Below, one piece after another: positions 7,537 through 16,481 of a DNA stretch of 64,000 bases; the stretch's first letter is position 1, and every line of letters starts with the position of its first letter. The stretch comes from JAHELQ01 sp965603365. GTDB taxonomy: Bacteria > Acidobacteriota > Aminicenantia > UBA2199. A program made the position numbers and the translations under genes. The notes under the pieces were generated by a model. The model did no database searches, was not told the origin of the DNA, and worked only from the letters and a program-made list of their open reading frames with translations. The DNA lies in assembly GCA_965603365.1 (NCBI GenBank), contig CBFDCR010000001.1:62001-126000 (forward strand), read 5' to 3'.

Positions 7537-9684
7537 TTATTTTTCGGGCTTATTCAAAACTTCTTTGATCTTATGGGAAAGCTCTTTCATGGTAAAGGGT
7601 TTCTGGATAAAACCGCTGGCACCGCGGGCCAATATGGCGGCGGCCTGGTCATCGATGCCGTAGCCGCTGGAGAGGAGAACTTTCCCATCCGGCGCAATCT
7701 TCTTTAACTCTTCAAACGTCCACTCGCCACTCTCTCCCGGCATGACCAGGTCCAGTATGATCAACTGGACCCGCTCCCGCTTCTGCCGGTACATTTCAAT
7801 GGCCTGTTTCCCGCTTAAGGCCGTCAAAACTTCACAGCCCAACTTCTCCAGCATGTCCCTGCCCACTTCCAGGATCATCTCCTCATCATCCACCAGAAGA
7901 ACAGTTTCGGTACATTCCCGGATGTCACCTAACGAACTCTTTTCAGACTTCACTCTCTGAGTTGAAGCGGGAAGATATATATTAAAAGTGGTGCCCACCC
8001 CTTTTTCACTCTCCACCTGAATCATTCCGCCGTGATTAGAGATAATGCCGTAAACAGAGGCCAGCCCCAGCCCGGTGCCCCGCCCCATCCCCCGGGTCGT
8101 AAAGAAAGGTTCAAAGATGCGTTTTCTTGTCTCTTTATCCATGCCTTCGCCGGTATCGGCGATGCTAACCTTTACATATTTACCGGGCCCCAATTGAAAA
8201 GGCTCCACCTGGTCCCAATCCAGATAGACGTTTTCGGTCTCTATATACAACTCTCCGCCCGTCGGCATGGCTTGCCAGGCATTGACATAGAGATTCAAGA
8301 GTACCTGTTCCAGTTGCCCCCGGTCCGCCTCCATTATCCAGAGATCTTTCTGCAGCTCCCGGAAAATTTTGATCTCTTTTTTGGTCCTGGCGAACATTTC
8401 GGAATTTTTTTCGATGAGCTCGTTTAAATCAGTGGTTACGACCTCATGTTTCCCACTCCTGCCAAAAGCCAGCAATTGTTCGGTGAGTTCGGCGCCGTTC
8501 TGGGCAAAGTGCTCAATATTTTTCAACCGTTCATAGTGTGGATCGGAAACGTCGCAATCCAGCATCATCATTGAAACGTTTCCGATTATACCCATCAGCA
8601 AATTGTTAAAATCATGGGCCAGTCCGCCGGCCAATGTGCCGACAGCCTCCATCTTTTGGGCCTGCAGCAATTGGGCTTCCTCTTTCTTTCTCTCGGTGAT
8701 ATCCAGGAGTTGGGCGATGGTGCGCAATCTTCCCGGTTCATCGGGAATCACATTGGAGCTGATTTCTATCTGTCGTTTCTCACCATCCTTCCTCATCATA
8801 AAAAAAGTGTAGCGACGGGGGACATCTTCTCCCCTCTGGCGGCGAATATAGCGATCGGTAACCATTTCCACCGACTCTTCAGCCAGAAGCTCCCTAAAAT
8901 CTCGGCCCATGATTTCCTCCCCGGCATAGCCCACCATCCGGCAAAATTCATCGTTCACATACACCAGGTTAAAGTCGTCATCCACAATCACGATTCCCTC
9001 ATGGGAGTACTCCACAATAGAGCGAAATCTTCGCTCCGACTCCCGCAGCGAATCTTCCGCCCGCTTCCGGTCGCTGATATCGACGATACTGACCAGCATA
9101 TTATCAAATTTTTCTTTTTCAGCGGGAATCGCGGCTTTGACCAGAACATACAGCTTTTCCCCCGGAAGGGTTTTATTCACCGTCTCACTCTCAAAATAGG
9201 TCGTTCCTTCGGCAATGGCTGTCAATACCTTTTGAAAAACCGGGATCGACTCCGGCATGAATACCCGGTCCAGGCCGCCTAACAATTCTTCTTTATCCCG
9301 TGCTTCATAAAGTTGCAGGGCGGCAGGATTGACATCCTTTACTTTCACTGCCTTAAGAGCCCAGATCACAAATTCCGGGTGATCATTAAAATAGGCACGA
9401 AAATCCTCGACTCCCTTAGCTTTCAACTCATCGATGGCCGCCCTGACTTCCGAAACATCTTCTTCCCAGAGGGATATCAGTGCATTATCAAAGATGTAGC
9501 GATAGCGAGCCTCACTTTCCCGCAAGGCCTCCTCCACCCGCAGTCGCTCGGCAATCTCCCCTTGAAGCTTGCGGTTGACCGCCTTCAGTTCACCCGTCCT
9601 TTCCGCCACCAACGCCCTCAAATCACCAGGGGACGCATCATCTTCTCTTGACGACTGGCACTTTTTCTTCATTTCATCGGCCAT
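7537..9684 (-). CDS. Hybrid sensor histidine kinase (PAS-PAS-HisKA-HATPase-REC)
   Basis: 715 residues, no membrane segment, so cytosolic. Domains: a coiled coil at about 20-60 (ALVAERTGELKAVNRKL), a PAS domain at 60-205, a second PAS/PAC at 215-335, HisKA with phospho-acceptor H357 in LAHDFNNLL, HATPase_c with N-box (LNLYVNAWQAM), DTGEGMD and GRGTGLGLASV, then a receiver domain with acidic pair D599/D600, phospho-acceptor D645 and K695. The C-terminal receiver likely passes phosphate on; no DNA-binding output is present. ATG 9684 has AGAGGAG upstream. It stands between the NRPS gene (91 bases upstream) and the RiPP cassette (174 bases downstream), all on one strand, so it may regulate one or both, but this is inference. 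Confidence 0.92.
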   Translation of the reverse strand: MADEMKKKCQSSREDDASPGDLRALVAERTGELKAVNRKLQGEIAERLRVEEALRESEARYRYIFDNALISLWEEDVSEVRAAIDELKAKGVEDFRAYFNDHPEFVIWALKAVKVKDVNPAALQLYEARDKEELLGGLDRVFMPESIPVFQKVLTAIAEGTTYFESETVNKTLPGEKLYVLVKAAIPAEKEKFDNMLVSIVDISDRKRAEDSLRESERRFRSIVEYSHEGIVIVDDDFNLVYVNDEFCRMVGYAGEEIMGRDFRELLAEESVEMVTDRYIRRQRGEDVPRRYTFFMMRKDGEKRQIEISSNVIPDEPGRLRTIAQLLDITERKKEEAQLLQAQKMEAVGTLAGGLAHDFNNLLMGIIGNVSMMMLDCDVSDPHYERLKNIEHFAQNGAELTEQLLAFGRSGKHEVVTTDLNELIEKNSEMFARTKKEIKIFRELQKDLWIMEADRGQLEQVLLNLYVNAWQAMPTGGELYIETENVYLDWDQVEPFQLGPGKYVKVSIADTGEGMDKETRKRIFEPFFTTRGMGRGTGLGLASVYGIISNHGGMIQVESEKGVGTTFNIYLPASTQRVKSEKSSLGDIRECTETVLLVDDEEMILEVGRDMLEKLGCEVLTALSGKQAIEMYRQKRERVQLIILDLVMPGESGEWTFEELKKIAPDGKVLLSSGYGIDDQAAAILARGASGFIQKPFTMKELSHKIKEVLNKPEK
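7551..7593. repeat. 43-bp direct repeat, copy 2 (inside the hybrid kinase gene)
   Basis: Identical to 3048-3090. It encodes part of the kinase tail (TMKELSHKIKEVLN). Outside the 43 bases the copies diverge at once on both sides, apart from a couple of chance matches. Confidence 0.9.
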
Positions 9685-9776
9685 CTCGGGCTCCTCTTCT
9701 ACTGTAGCTTTGATTAAATTGTAACAACTCTTTCACAAATTTTCAACATTTATAGTCCAAAAAATTTTTATTTCGA

Positions 9777-12700
9777 CTACTCAAACAGGGCCGCCAGATC
9801 TTCCTCGCTTAAATCCACGGTATCGAAATCCGACGGTGTAAAATGGACATTATCCTCCTGCTTGATGTGATCCAGAATTTCTCTTAGATTTTTCAGGTAA
9901 TCTTCGGCAAAAGAGGCCATGATCTCCGGTTTGTATGCCTGCCGGTTGTAATGGATATCCACAGTCAATATTCCCTTCAGGATCATGGCATTGATCTCAA
10001 CCGCGGCCGTCATGTGATTGTCCGGCGACACATCCGCTCCCGACGGTTGATGGCAATAGGAAAACAACGGGTTGTCCACCTCCTGGTCAAACTGTCCCAG
10101 GTAATTGAACCGCACGTTAGCGTTAGCGTTAACGCTTTTTGGCGGCTCCGCCTCTTCCGTGTCGGCCATGTATTTCAGGATACCGTAACCGATGCCGTGG
10201 TTGGGGGTTTTCCGTATGGCCTCCTTGACGGTTTTGATCTCGTCGCCGATGGTTCGGTCCTGCCGGTTAATCCTCAAGGGGTATATGGCGGTAAACCAGC
10301 CAATGGTGCGGGATACATCGATTTCCTCGATGTGCCGGCCGTGGTTTTCCATCTCCACTTCCAGCCTTTGCCGGCCGCTCCTCTGCCGCAGCGTCCGCAC
10401 CAGGGCAGCCGTCACCAATATCTGGACATCGGTCTTGTATACGTCATGAGACTCTTTTAACAAAAATGCGGTCTCCTCCTCGGCAAACCGGACTTTTTCC
10501 GTACCCCGGTTCTTAAGACTCCAATCAACGGCCTGGCTGTCCTGGGGCAATCGAAAATCGATATCGGCGGTATCCCAATACTCCTTCTCTTTCTCCAGTT
10601 TCCCGGAATGCCGAACCATGAATAAGGCATCATACCACTCGTTCAAAGAGGCTGTTTTCTGTGAGAGTAAAACGGCCTCGCCCCGTTCCAGGGCCGTGTA
10701 AACCCGGTACAGGTCTTCCAGTAAAATCCGCCAGGACAGACCGTCAATCACCAGGTGATGGGCGGTAATCAACAATTTTTCCGGCTGCTCGCCGTCCAGG
10801 AACAGGGCGGCTTTTACCAGCAGCCCGTTGCAGAGATCGAAGCCGCCCTTGATCTCCCCTCCCCGCTCTTCAAGTGCGGCGGCCCGCTTTGCTGCCGGGA
10901 CTTCGGCGAGATCTACTGTCTCTACCTTAAACGGCTGCTTTAATAGATCATTATTAAAATAGAAGAGATTCTCCTCTTGCCTGTAATTCAAACGCAGGCC
11001 GTCGTGATGGGCCAAAAGCTTTGCAAAGGTCTTCTCCAGCAGGGGGATGTCCATCTTCCGTTTCAACTGCAGGAGAACGGATTGATTGTAGTGGTGGGGA
11101 TTCTTAAACCGCTGCCCCAGGAACCAGGCCTCAATCGGGGTAATACCTTTGTCACCCTCTACGATCCCCTGGTCATAGCGGCGGATATGGCTCTTGAAAT
11201 CCACATTGGCGCAGAGGCGCTGGACGGTTTGATGCTGAAGAATATCCCTGGCATTCACCGATAGATCCCGGTCGTGCATCCGGGCCGCGATCTGAACCGC
11301 CTTTATGGAATCTCCCCCCAATTCAAAAAAATTATCCGCCATACCGATGTTCTCAAATCCCAACACCGCCGACCATATTTCTTGTATCTCTCTCTCCAGT
11401 TCAGTGGCAGGCATCATGCCGGCTCCTGTTTTTACCATGTCTCCCGGCTCCGGTAAAGCCTTCCGGTCCAATTTTCCATTGGGGGTAAGGGGAATCTTTG
11501 CCAGCGGTACAAAAAAGGCCGGCACCATATAATCCGGCAGACTCTCGCCCAATTTTTTTCTAATGTCTGCGGTATCGAACCGCTCTTTCTCCTCTGCCCC
11601 GGCTGCCTCATCGGGCACCAGGTAAGCACAAAGAGACTTTTGTCCCCCCTGCTCCTCCACCAAAACGACAACCGCATCCTTGATGCCCTCGGTCTTCAGT
11701 AACTGTTCCTCTATCTCTCCCGGCTCGATCCGGTAGCCCCTGATCTTGACCTGCTCGTCGCCGCGGCCGTAAAATTCCAGGATTTTATCCGGATTCCAGC
11801 GGCCCAGATCACCGGATCTATACATCTTTTCACCGGGGACAAAGGGATTATCGACAAATTTCTCTGCCGTCAACGCTTCGTTCTTGAGATACCCCTTAGC
11901 CACCCCGGCACCGCCGATATATATTTCGCCGACGATCCCCAAAGGAAGGGCTTTTCTATTCTTATCCAGTATATATATTTTGACATTGGCCGAGGGCCTG
12001 CCGATGGGCACACCCAGGCCTTGATCCCGGTCTCGATCATATTCATGAATCATGCAGCCTACCGCCGTCTCGGTGGGCCCATACTCATTGTATATCTTTA
12101 CATTGCCCTCAAAATAGTCGTCGATTTCCCTGGCGGTATCGGTCTTCAACTCTTCACCGCCGACAATAAAACTCTTCATCCGCGACTCTTTACATTTCAA
12201 CTCTTTGACCACCTTTAAATGAGAAGGCGTCAACTTGACGATATCTACCCTGTTTTCCTCAACGACTCTCTCTATCAGCAGACCCGCCTGGCTGTCCCGG
12301 TAGATGACGATTGTATTCCCGCTGATCAGGGGAATAAATATTGAGGTGACGGTTAGATCAAAGGATAACGATGTATACAGGGGAAAACTCACCTTCTCCC
12401 CCTTTACATAAAAACCGGCGCCCCAGCAAACGTAGTTGATCACATTGCGGTGCCTGAGGAGTGTGCCCTTGGGATTGCCGGTGGTACCGGAGGTATAGAT
12501 GACGTAGGCCAGGTTTTCGCCGTTCAGTGCCGGTGGCTTGAATTCCCCACCCGCTGTCGCCTCAGTCTCCTCCTTCAGGCTGTGATAATCAACCACAATA
12601 TTTTCAATATCCCGGTTGTCCCGGCACAGTTCGCCGGCCTGCCCTTCCAGTTCCTTGGCCGTTACCAGGACTTCAATACCGCTGTTTTCGACTATATAAT

Positions 12701-14330
12701 TCTTCTTCTCAAGCGGATAGGCCGGATCAATGGGTAGATAAGCACCGCCGGCCTTCAAGATGGCCAGGATACAGACAACGGCCTCTATAGACCGTTCACA
12801 CAGCATGCCCACAATGGAATCGGGCGCGATGCCGGCTGCCTGCAATCCGGCCGCCAGCTTGTCTGTTAGATCGTTTAGTTCTCCATAAGTTACCGTCTTC
12901 TCTTCATATTCCAGGGCGACATTTTCGGGGTTTTTCGCTGCCTGTTCTTCAAATAGTCGGGGAAGGGTTGTTTCGCCAGGAAAAGCGGCTGCGGTATCGT
13001 TGAGTTCAACAATAAGTTCTCGATATTCTGCCTCTTCAAGCAAGGCTAATGCCGGGATCTCCCTGTCCGGTTCCTTGACGGCCTGCTCCAGGATAACGGT
13101 CAACCTCTTGAAGAAAAAATCGACTTCCCGCCGTGCAAAAATATCTTCATGATAATCGACGGCGATCTCCAATTCCTGCAAACCCTTGCCCCTTTGCTGG
13201 TTCAGGTATATGGAGAGCTGGGAAATATTGTACTGGGTTGAAAAAAAGGCTCTCTTTACTACTTCCTCCTCACTGCCGCCGGGCAGTTCGATCAACTGGA
13301 CATTTAACAAACCCGAGGTATCTATGTTTAAATCCTTTAAATCGTTGGCCAGGTGATTGTAGGGATAGCCCTGGTGCTTAAAATCTTCCCATAACTCTTT
13401 TTTGATATAGGCGATCAGATCGTTGGGGCTCCATTTTTCGTCAAACTTTATTCTAAAAGGCAGGGTCGATACAAACATACCGGCCATGTCCCGGAAAATC
13501 TTTTTGGAGCGGTTGTGTACCGGCATACCGATTACCATATCTTCGTGAAAGAAGAAGCGGTTAAAATAGATCGCCAGGGCCGCCATGAAGAGGACAAAAT
13601 GAGATATCCGCTGACTGGCTTCATAGGCCTCCAATAATTCAATCATTGGCTGTGGGATTCGATAGGAGCCCCGTTTGACCTTTAAGCTGTTTTGTTTATT
13701 TTTATTTAATTCAAACGTGATATCTTCGCCGCCGAAGTCGGCAAACCGCACCAGCCAGTACTCCCTGTCTTTACTATATTTTTCACTCTCCAGGTACGCA
13801 TGCTCGTCCTTGAGGAAATCGAGATAGGAGAACTCTTTTTGAATATGACCCGCCGACTTTTGATAAGCCTCGATGGCCTCCCGGGCCACGATGACGGCAG
13901 AGATGCCGTCGGCCACCAGGTGGTGGGCTTTTTCAAAGAGTCCGTATCTTTCATTATTGATAGAAAAAACCACGAAGGCACACAGATATTTAGCGGTGAT
14001 ATCGAACTGCTGCCGGTGTATCTCCTCTATCTTCCGGTATAAATCCCCCTCGTCAGCCGCTTCGATGATCTCGACCTCCACCTCTTCATAATCGGGAAGA
14101 TGCTGGACCAGGTCGCCCTTATCTTCATCGGCATAGGTGAACCTCAACTGCAATCCCCGGTTCACCCTGACCACATCTTTTACGGCCCGGGCCAACCGTT
14201 CCAGGTCATATTTTCCCTTCAATTCGATCAAATAGCCGATATTGGCCATGTCCCGCCGTTCGTATAATAATTCGGTCCGCCATATTCGCTTCTGGGGATT
14301 GGATAATTCATAATATTCTACCGAAGACAC
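9777..14330 (-). CDS. Single-module NRPS: starter C, A (Asn predicted), T, E
   Basis: 1,517 residues; GTG start with AGGAGG 9 bases upstream. Condensation domain 1-430 with HHLVADG at 136-142; its NPQKRIWRTELLY opening, MAGMFVSTLPFR and KHQGYPYNHL motifs resemble starter C domains of lipopeptide synthetases such as SrfAA. Adenylation domain 455-960 (YTSGTTGNPKG near 612). Reading specificity positions against GrsA gives D658 L659 T662 K699 I722 G724 E749 V757 G758 K953, one residue from the Asn code DLTKLGEVGK. Carrier domain LGGDS with Ser1008. Epimerization domain 1060-1500 with HHLVIDG at 1191-1197 and RTIGWFTAIYP. The tail TPSDF..VDLSEEDLAALFE looks like a donor docking peptide. Predicted to make carrier-bound N-acyl-D-Asn, as colibactin ClbN does. 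No thioesterase, partner module or phosphopantetheinyl transferase is in the window. Confidence 0.93.
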   Translation of the reverse strand: MSSVEYYELSNPQKRIWRTELLYERRDMANIGYLIELKGKYDLERLARAVKDVVRVNRGLQLRFTYADEDKGDLVQHLPDYEEVEVEIIEAADEGDLYRKIEEIHRQQFDITAKYLCAFVVFSINNERYGLFEKAHHLVADGISAVIVAREAIEAYQKSAGHIQKEFSYLDFLKDEHAYLESEKYSKDREYWLVRFADFGGEDITFELNKNKQNSLKVKRGSYRIPQPMIELLEAYEASQRISHFVLFMAALAIYFNRFFFHEDMVIGMPVHNRSKKIFRDMAGMFVSTLPFRIKFDEKWSPNDLIAYIKKELWEDFKHQGYPYNHLANDLKDLNIDTSGLLNVQLIELPGGSEEEVVKRAFFSTQYNISQLSIYLNQQRGKGLQELEIAVDYHEDIFARREVDFFFKRLTVILEQAVKEPDREIPALALLEEAEYRELIVELNDTAAAFPGETTLPRLFEEQAAKNPENVALEYEEKTVTYGELNDLTDKLAAGLQAAGIAPDSIVGMLCERSIEAVVCILAILKAGGAYLPIDPAYPLEKKNYIVENSGIEVLVTAKELEGQAGELCRDNRDIENIVVDYHSLKEETEATAGGEFKPPALNGENLAYVIYTSGTTGNPKGTLLRHRNVINYVCWGAGFYVKGEKVSFPLYTSLSFDLTVTSIFIPLISGNTIVIYRDSQAGLLIERVVEENRVDIVKLTPSHLKVVKELKCKESRMKSFIVGGEELKTDTAREIDDYFEGNVKIYNEYGPTETAVGCMIHEYDRDRDQGLGVPIGRPSANVKIYILDKNRKALPLGIVGEIYIGGAGVAKGYLKNEALTAEKFVDNPFVPGEKMYRSGDLGRWNPDKILEFYGRGDEQVKIRGYRIEPGEIEEQLLKTEGIKDAVVVLVEEQGGQKSLCAYLVPDEAAGAEEKERFDTADIRKKLGESLPDYMVPAFFVPLAKIPLTPNGKLDRKALPEPGDMVKTGAGMMPATELEREIQEIWSAVLGFENIGMADNFFELGGDSIKAVQIAARMHDRDLSVNARDILQHQTVQRLCANVDFKSHIRRYDQGIVEGDKGITPIEAWFLGQRFKNPHHYNQSVLLQLKRKMDIPLLEKTFAKLLAHHDGLRLNYRQEENLFYFNNDLLKQPFKVETVDLAEVPAAKRAAALEERGGEIKGGFDLCNGLLVKAALFLDGEQPEKLLITAHHLVIDGLSWRILLEDLYRVYTALERGEAVLLSQKTASLNEWYDALFMVRHSGKLEKEKEYWDTADIDFRLPQDSQAVDWSLKNRGTEKVRFAEEETAFLLKESHDVYKTDVQILVTAALVRTLRQRSGRQRLEVEMENHGRHIEEIDVSRTIGWFTAIYPLRINRQDRTIGDEIKTVKEAIRKTPNHGIGYGILKYMADTEEAEPPKSVNANANVRFNYLGQFDQEVDNPLFSYCHQPSGADVSPDNHMTAAVEINAMILKGILTVDIHYNRQAYKPEIMASFAEDYLKNLREILDHIKQEDNVHFTPSDFDTVDLSEEDLAALFE

Positions 14331-14596
14331 TCTATTTTACCTCCTGTGTCGGTTTCCCTTTTTAATACAAATCTCAATGTCAAACGCCTCAACGATTCTA
14401 TTTAAAATGCCTGCACTACCATTCACGGCCTTATATTAAATATTACTACACAAAACCCAAAACGTCAACTTCCAAAAAAAACTCCCCCGCCCTTCACCGC
14501 CGCCTATTCGCCTGTCACATGTTTTTGGCAATAATTTTATGAATAAATTCTAAATGCGGCGGTGAACGCAGCAATCCAGTACATCGAAACTGAACC

Positions 14597-14890
14597 ATTC
14601 AGGGATTGAGGCGAACGTTTCGCCTCGCAAATACAAAAATTGTACTTTCATGGCGAACGCTTCGCCTTGACACCTCAAAAATTGTGCTTTCATGGCGAAG
14701 GCTTCGCCTCGCGACCTCAACATTTGAGCTCTCACGGCGAACGCTTCGCCTTGCAACCTCAACAATTGATCTTTCATGGCGAAGGCTTCGCCCCACGACC
14801 TCAAAATTTGTACTTTCATGGCGAACGCTTCGCCTTGACACCTCAAAAATTGTGCTTTCACAGCGAAAGCTTCGCCTCGCCACCTCAACA
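14597..14890. repeat. 42-bp tandem array, seven units, each with a GGCGAA/TTCGCC hairpin
   Basis: Units begin at 14597 (degenerate), 14639, 14681, 14723, 14765, 14807 and 14849, each exactly 42 bases. Each holds the core GGCGAA-nGC-TTCGCC, a 6-bp stem with 3-base loop (slightly decayed in the first and last). Units 2 and 6 (from 14639 and 14807) are almost identical, as are units 3 and 7, so the array also has a 168-bp higher-order period. Because 42 is a multiple of 3, reading frames stay open across it on both strands; I treat these as artefacts of the repeat. The whole gap 14331-14963 holds no supported gene. It separates the NRPS from the DUF1846 gene. Confidence 0.92.
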
Positions 14891-14963
14891 ATTGAAGCCT
14901 AACTGGGTCAATTAAAGGAGGAGGGATAACGATTTGGGGGAGGGTTACCAATGGGGGAGGGGG

Positions 14964-16481
14964 TTAGTAGACGAAGAGGTTTTTGGAGGAGAAGTCGGGG
15001 TCGCTGGTCAGGTTGACCCCCAGTTTGCGCAGGCCCGCCTCATCCCCGGGGGTCGGCATATGGGTCGTGTGCACCTCACAGTTGCGGAGCTCCGGCAGCA
15101 TCTCCACCGCAGCCTGGGCCGCCGGATTGGAAATGGCGCTAATACCTAAGGCGATCAATGTTTCATCGAGATCCAGCCCCACCTTTTTGCCCTTTAACAC
15201 CTCTTTTTTCAGATGGGCCAACGATTCGGTGATATTGGCAGGCAGCAGGTGAATATGATCCGGGATCCGGGCCAGGAATTTGGCGGCATTTAACACCAGG
15301 CTGGAAGCCCCATGCAGCAGGGGAGAATTGCTGCCAGTAATGATCGTACCATCCTTCAATTCTACGGCGGCCCCGCAGTAAATCCCTTCATAGCCCTTTC
15401 CCTTCTTCCTGGCCGCCTGTGCCGCCTGCCGGGCGGGTAGGACGACCCGCCGGTCCTCCACCTGTATGTTTAAATCATCCATGATGAGTTCCAGCCTCTC
15501 CACCGTATCCCTCTCGGCAAAGCCCATGGCATATTCGCAGACATAGCGGAAATACCGGCGAATCACCTCCTGTCTGGCGGCCTCCCTGACCACCCCGTCA
15601 TCCACGATACCGAAGCCCGCCCGGTTGACCCCCATATCGGTGGGGGATTTGTAAACCAGGGGCACTTCGGTAATCTTCTCCACTATCCTCTTGAGCAGCG
15701 GGAACGCCTCCAGGTCGCGGTTGTAGTTCACGGTCTTTTCATTGTAGGCATCCAGGTGAAAATGATCGATCCGGTTCACGTCTTTCAGATCGGCGGTGGC
15801 CGCCTCGTAGGCCACATTCACCTCGTGTTTTAAGGGGAGATTCCAGATGGGGAAGGTCTCGAACTTGGCATAGCCGGAATGGACGCCCCGCAGGTGCTCG
15901 TGGTACAACTGGGACAAACAGGTAGCCAGTTTACCGCTGCCCGGGCCCGGGCCGGTGACCACCACGATCGGTTTTTGGGTCTCGATGTACTCATTGGCGC
16001 CGTAGCCTTCTGCGCTCACAACGGTATCGATGTCGGTGGGATACCCCCTGGTAAACTTGTGGGTATACACCCTGATATGGCGGCGTTCCAGCTTATTTTT
16101 AAATAGCCTGGCGGCCGGCTGGTTTTCAAACCGGGTAATGACCACCGCCAGCGGGGAGATGCCCCATTCGGTCAGGTCATCGATCAGTTTCAGGGCATCG
16201 GAGTCATAAGTGATGCCGAAATCGGCCCGTACCTTCTTCCTCTCGATATCGCCGGCATAAATACACAGCAGCACATCGATATGATCTTTGAGCTCCTGCA
16301 GCAGTTGCAGCTTGACATTGGCATCAAAACCCGGCAATACCCGGGCGGCATGGTAGTCGAAGAGGAGCTTGCCGCCAAACTCCAGATACAGCTTGTTATC
16401 GAAACGTCTCACCCTCTCCAGGATGGCAGCGGTCTGCTCTTTTAAATACTTCTGATTATCAAAGCCGATTTGATCCCGCAT
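14964..16481 (-). CDS. DUF1846 family protein
   Basis: 505 residues, close to the usual length of the family. It opens with IGFDNQKYLKEQTAAILERV and FDNKLYLEFGGKL, and contains VVVTGPGPGSGKLATCLSQLYHEH near 175-195, the characteristic conserved block with a P-loop-like GPGSGK. The family is cytosolic and of unclear function; structures show similarity to nucleoside-processing folds. The start ATG overlaps the ilvE stop by one base (TGATG), so translation is coupled to ilvE. This pairing is not one I can explain from known pathways. Confidence 0.9.
   Translation of the reverse strand: MRDQIGFDNQKYLKEQTAAILERVRRFDNKLYLEFGGKLLFDYHAARVLPGFDANVKLQLLQELKDHIDVLLCIYAGDIERKKVRADFGITYDSDALKLIDDLTEWGISPLAVVITRFENQPAARLFKNKLERRHIRVYTHKFTRGYPTDIDTVVSAEGYGANEYIETQKPIVVVTGPGPGSGKLATCLSQLYHEHLRGVHSGYAKFETFPIWNLPLKHEVNVAYEAATADLKDVNRIDHFHLDAYNEKTVNYNRDLEAFPLLKRIVEKITEVPLVYKSPTDMGVNRAGFGIVDDGVVREAARQEVIRRYFRYVCEYAMGFAERDTVERLELIMDDLNIQVEDRRVVLPARQAAQAARKKGKGYEGIYCGAAVELKDGTIITGSNSPLLHGASSLVLNAAKFLARIPDHIHLLPANITESLAHLKKEVLKGKKVGLDLDETLIALGISAISNPAAQAAVEMLPELRNCEVHTTHMPTPGDEAGLRKLGVNLTSDPDFSSKNLFVY

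Noticed and set aside
10114..10140. Short GCGTTA repeat within the NRPS E domain coding region
   Set aside because: Four imperfect hexamers that keep the frame (VNANANV); noted as a minor coding microrepeat, not a separate element.
14597..14890. CRISPR array
   Set aside because: Units are adjacent with no unique spacers, and no cas gene is in the window; the same holds for the 21-bp arrays.
14550..14951. Long open frames on both strands across the 42-bp array (minus-strand product with GEAFAMK repeats)
   Set aside because: A repeat whose period is a multiple of 3 keeps several frames open by itself; no ribosome site or family support for any of them.
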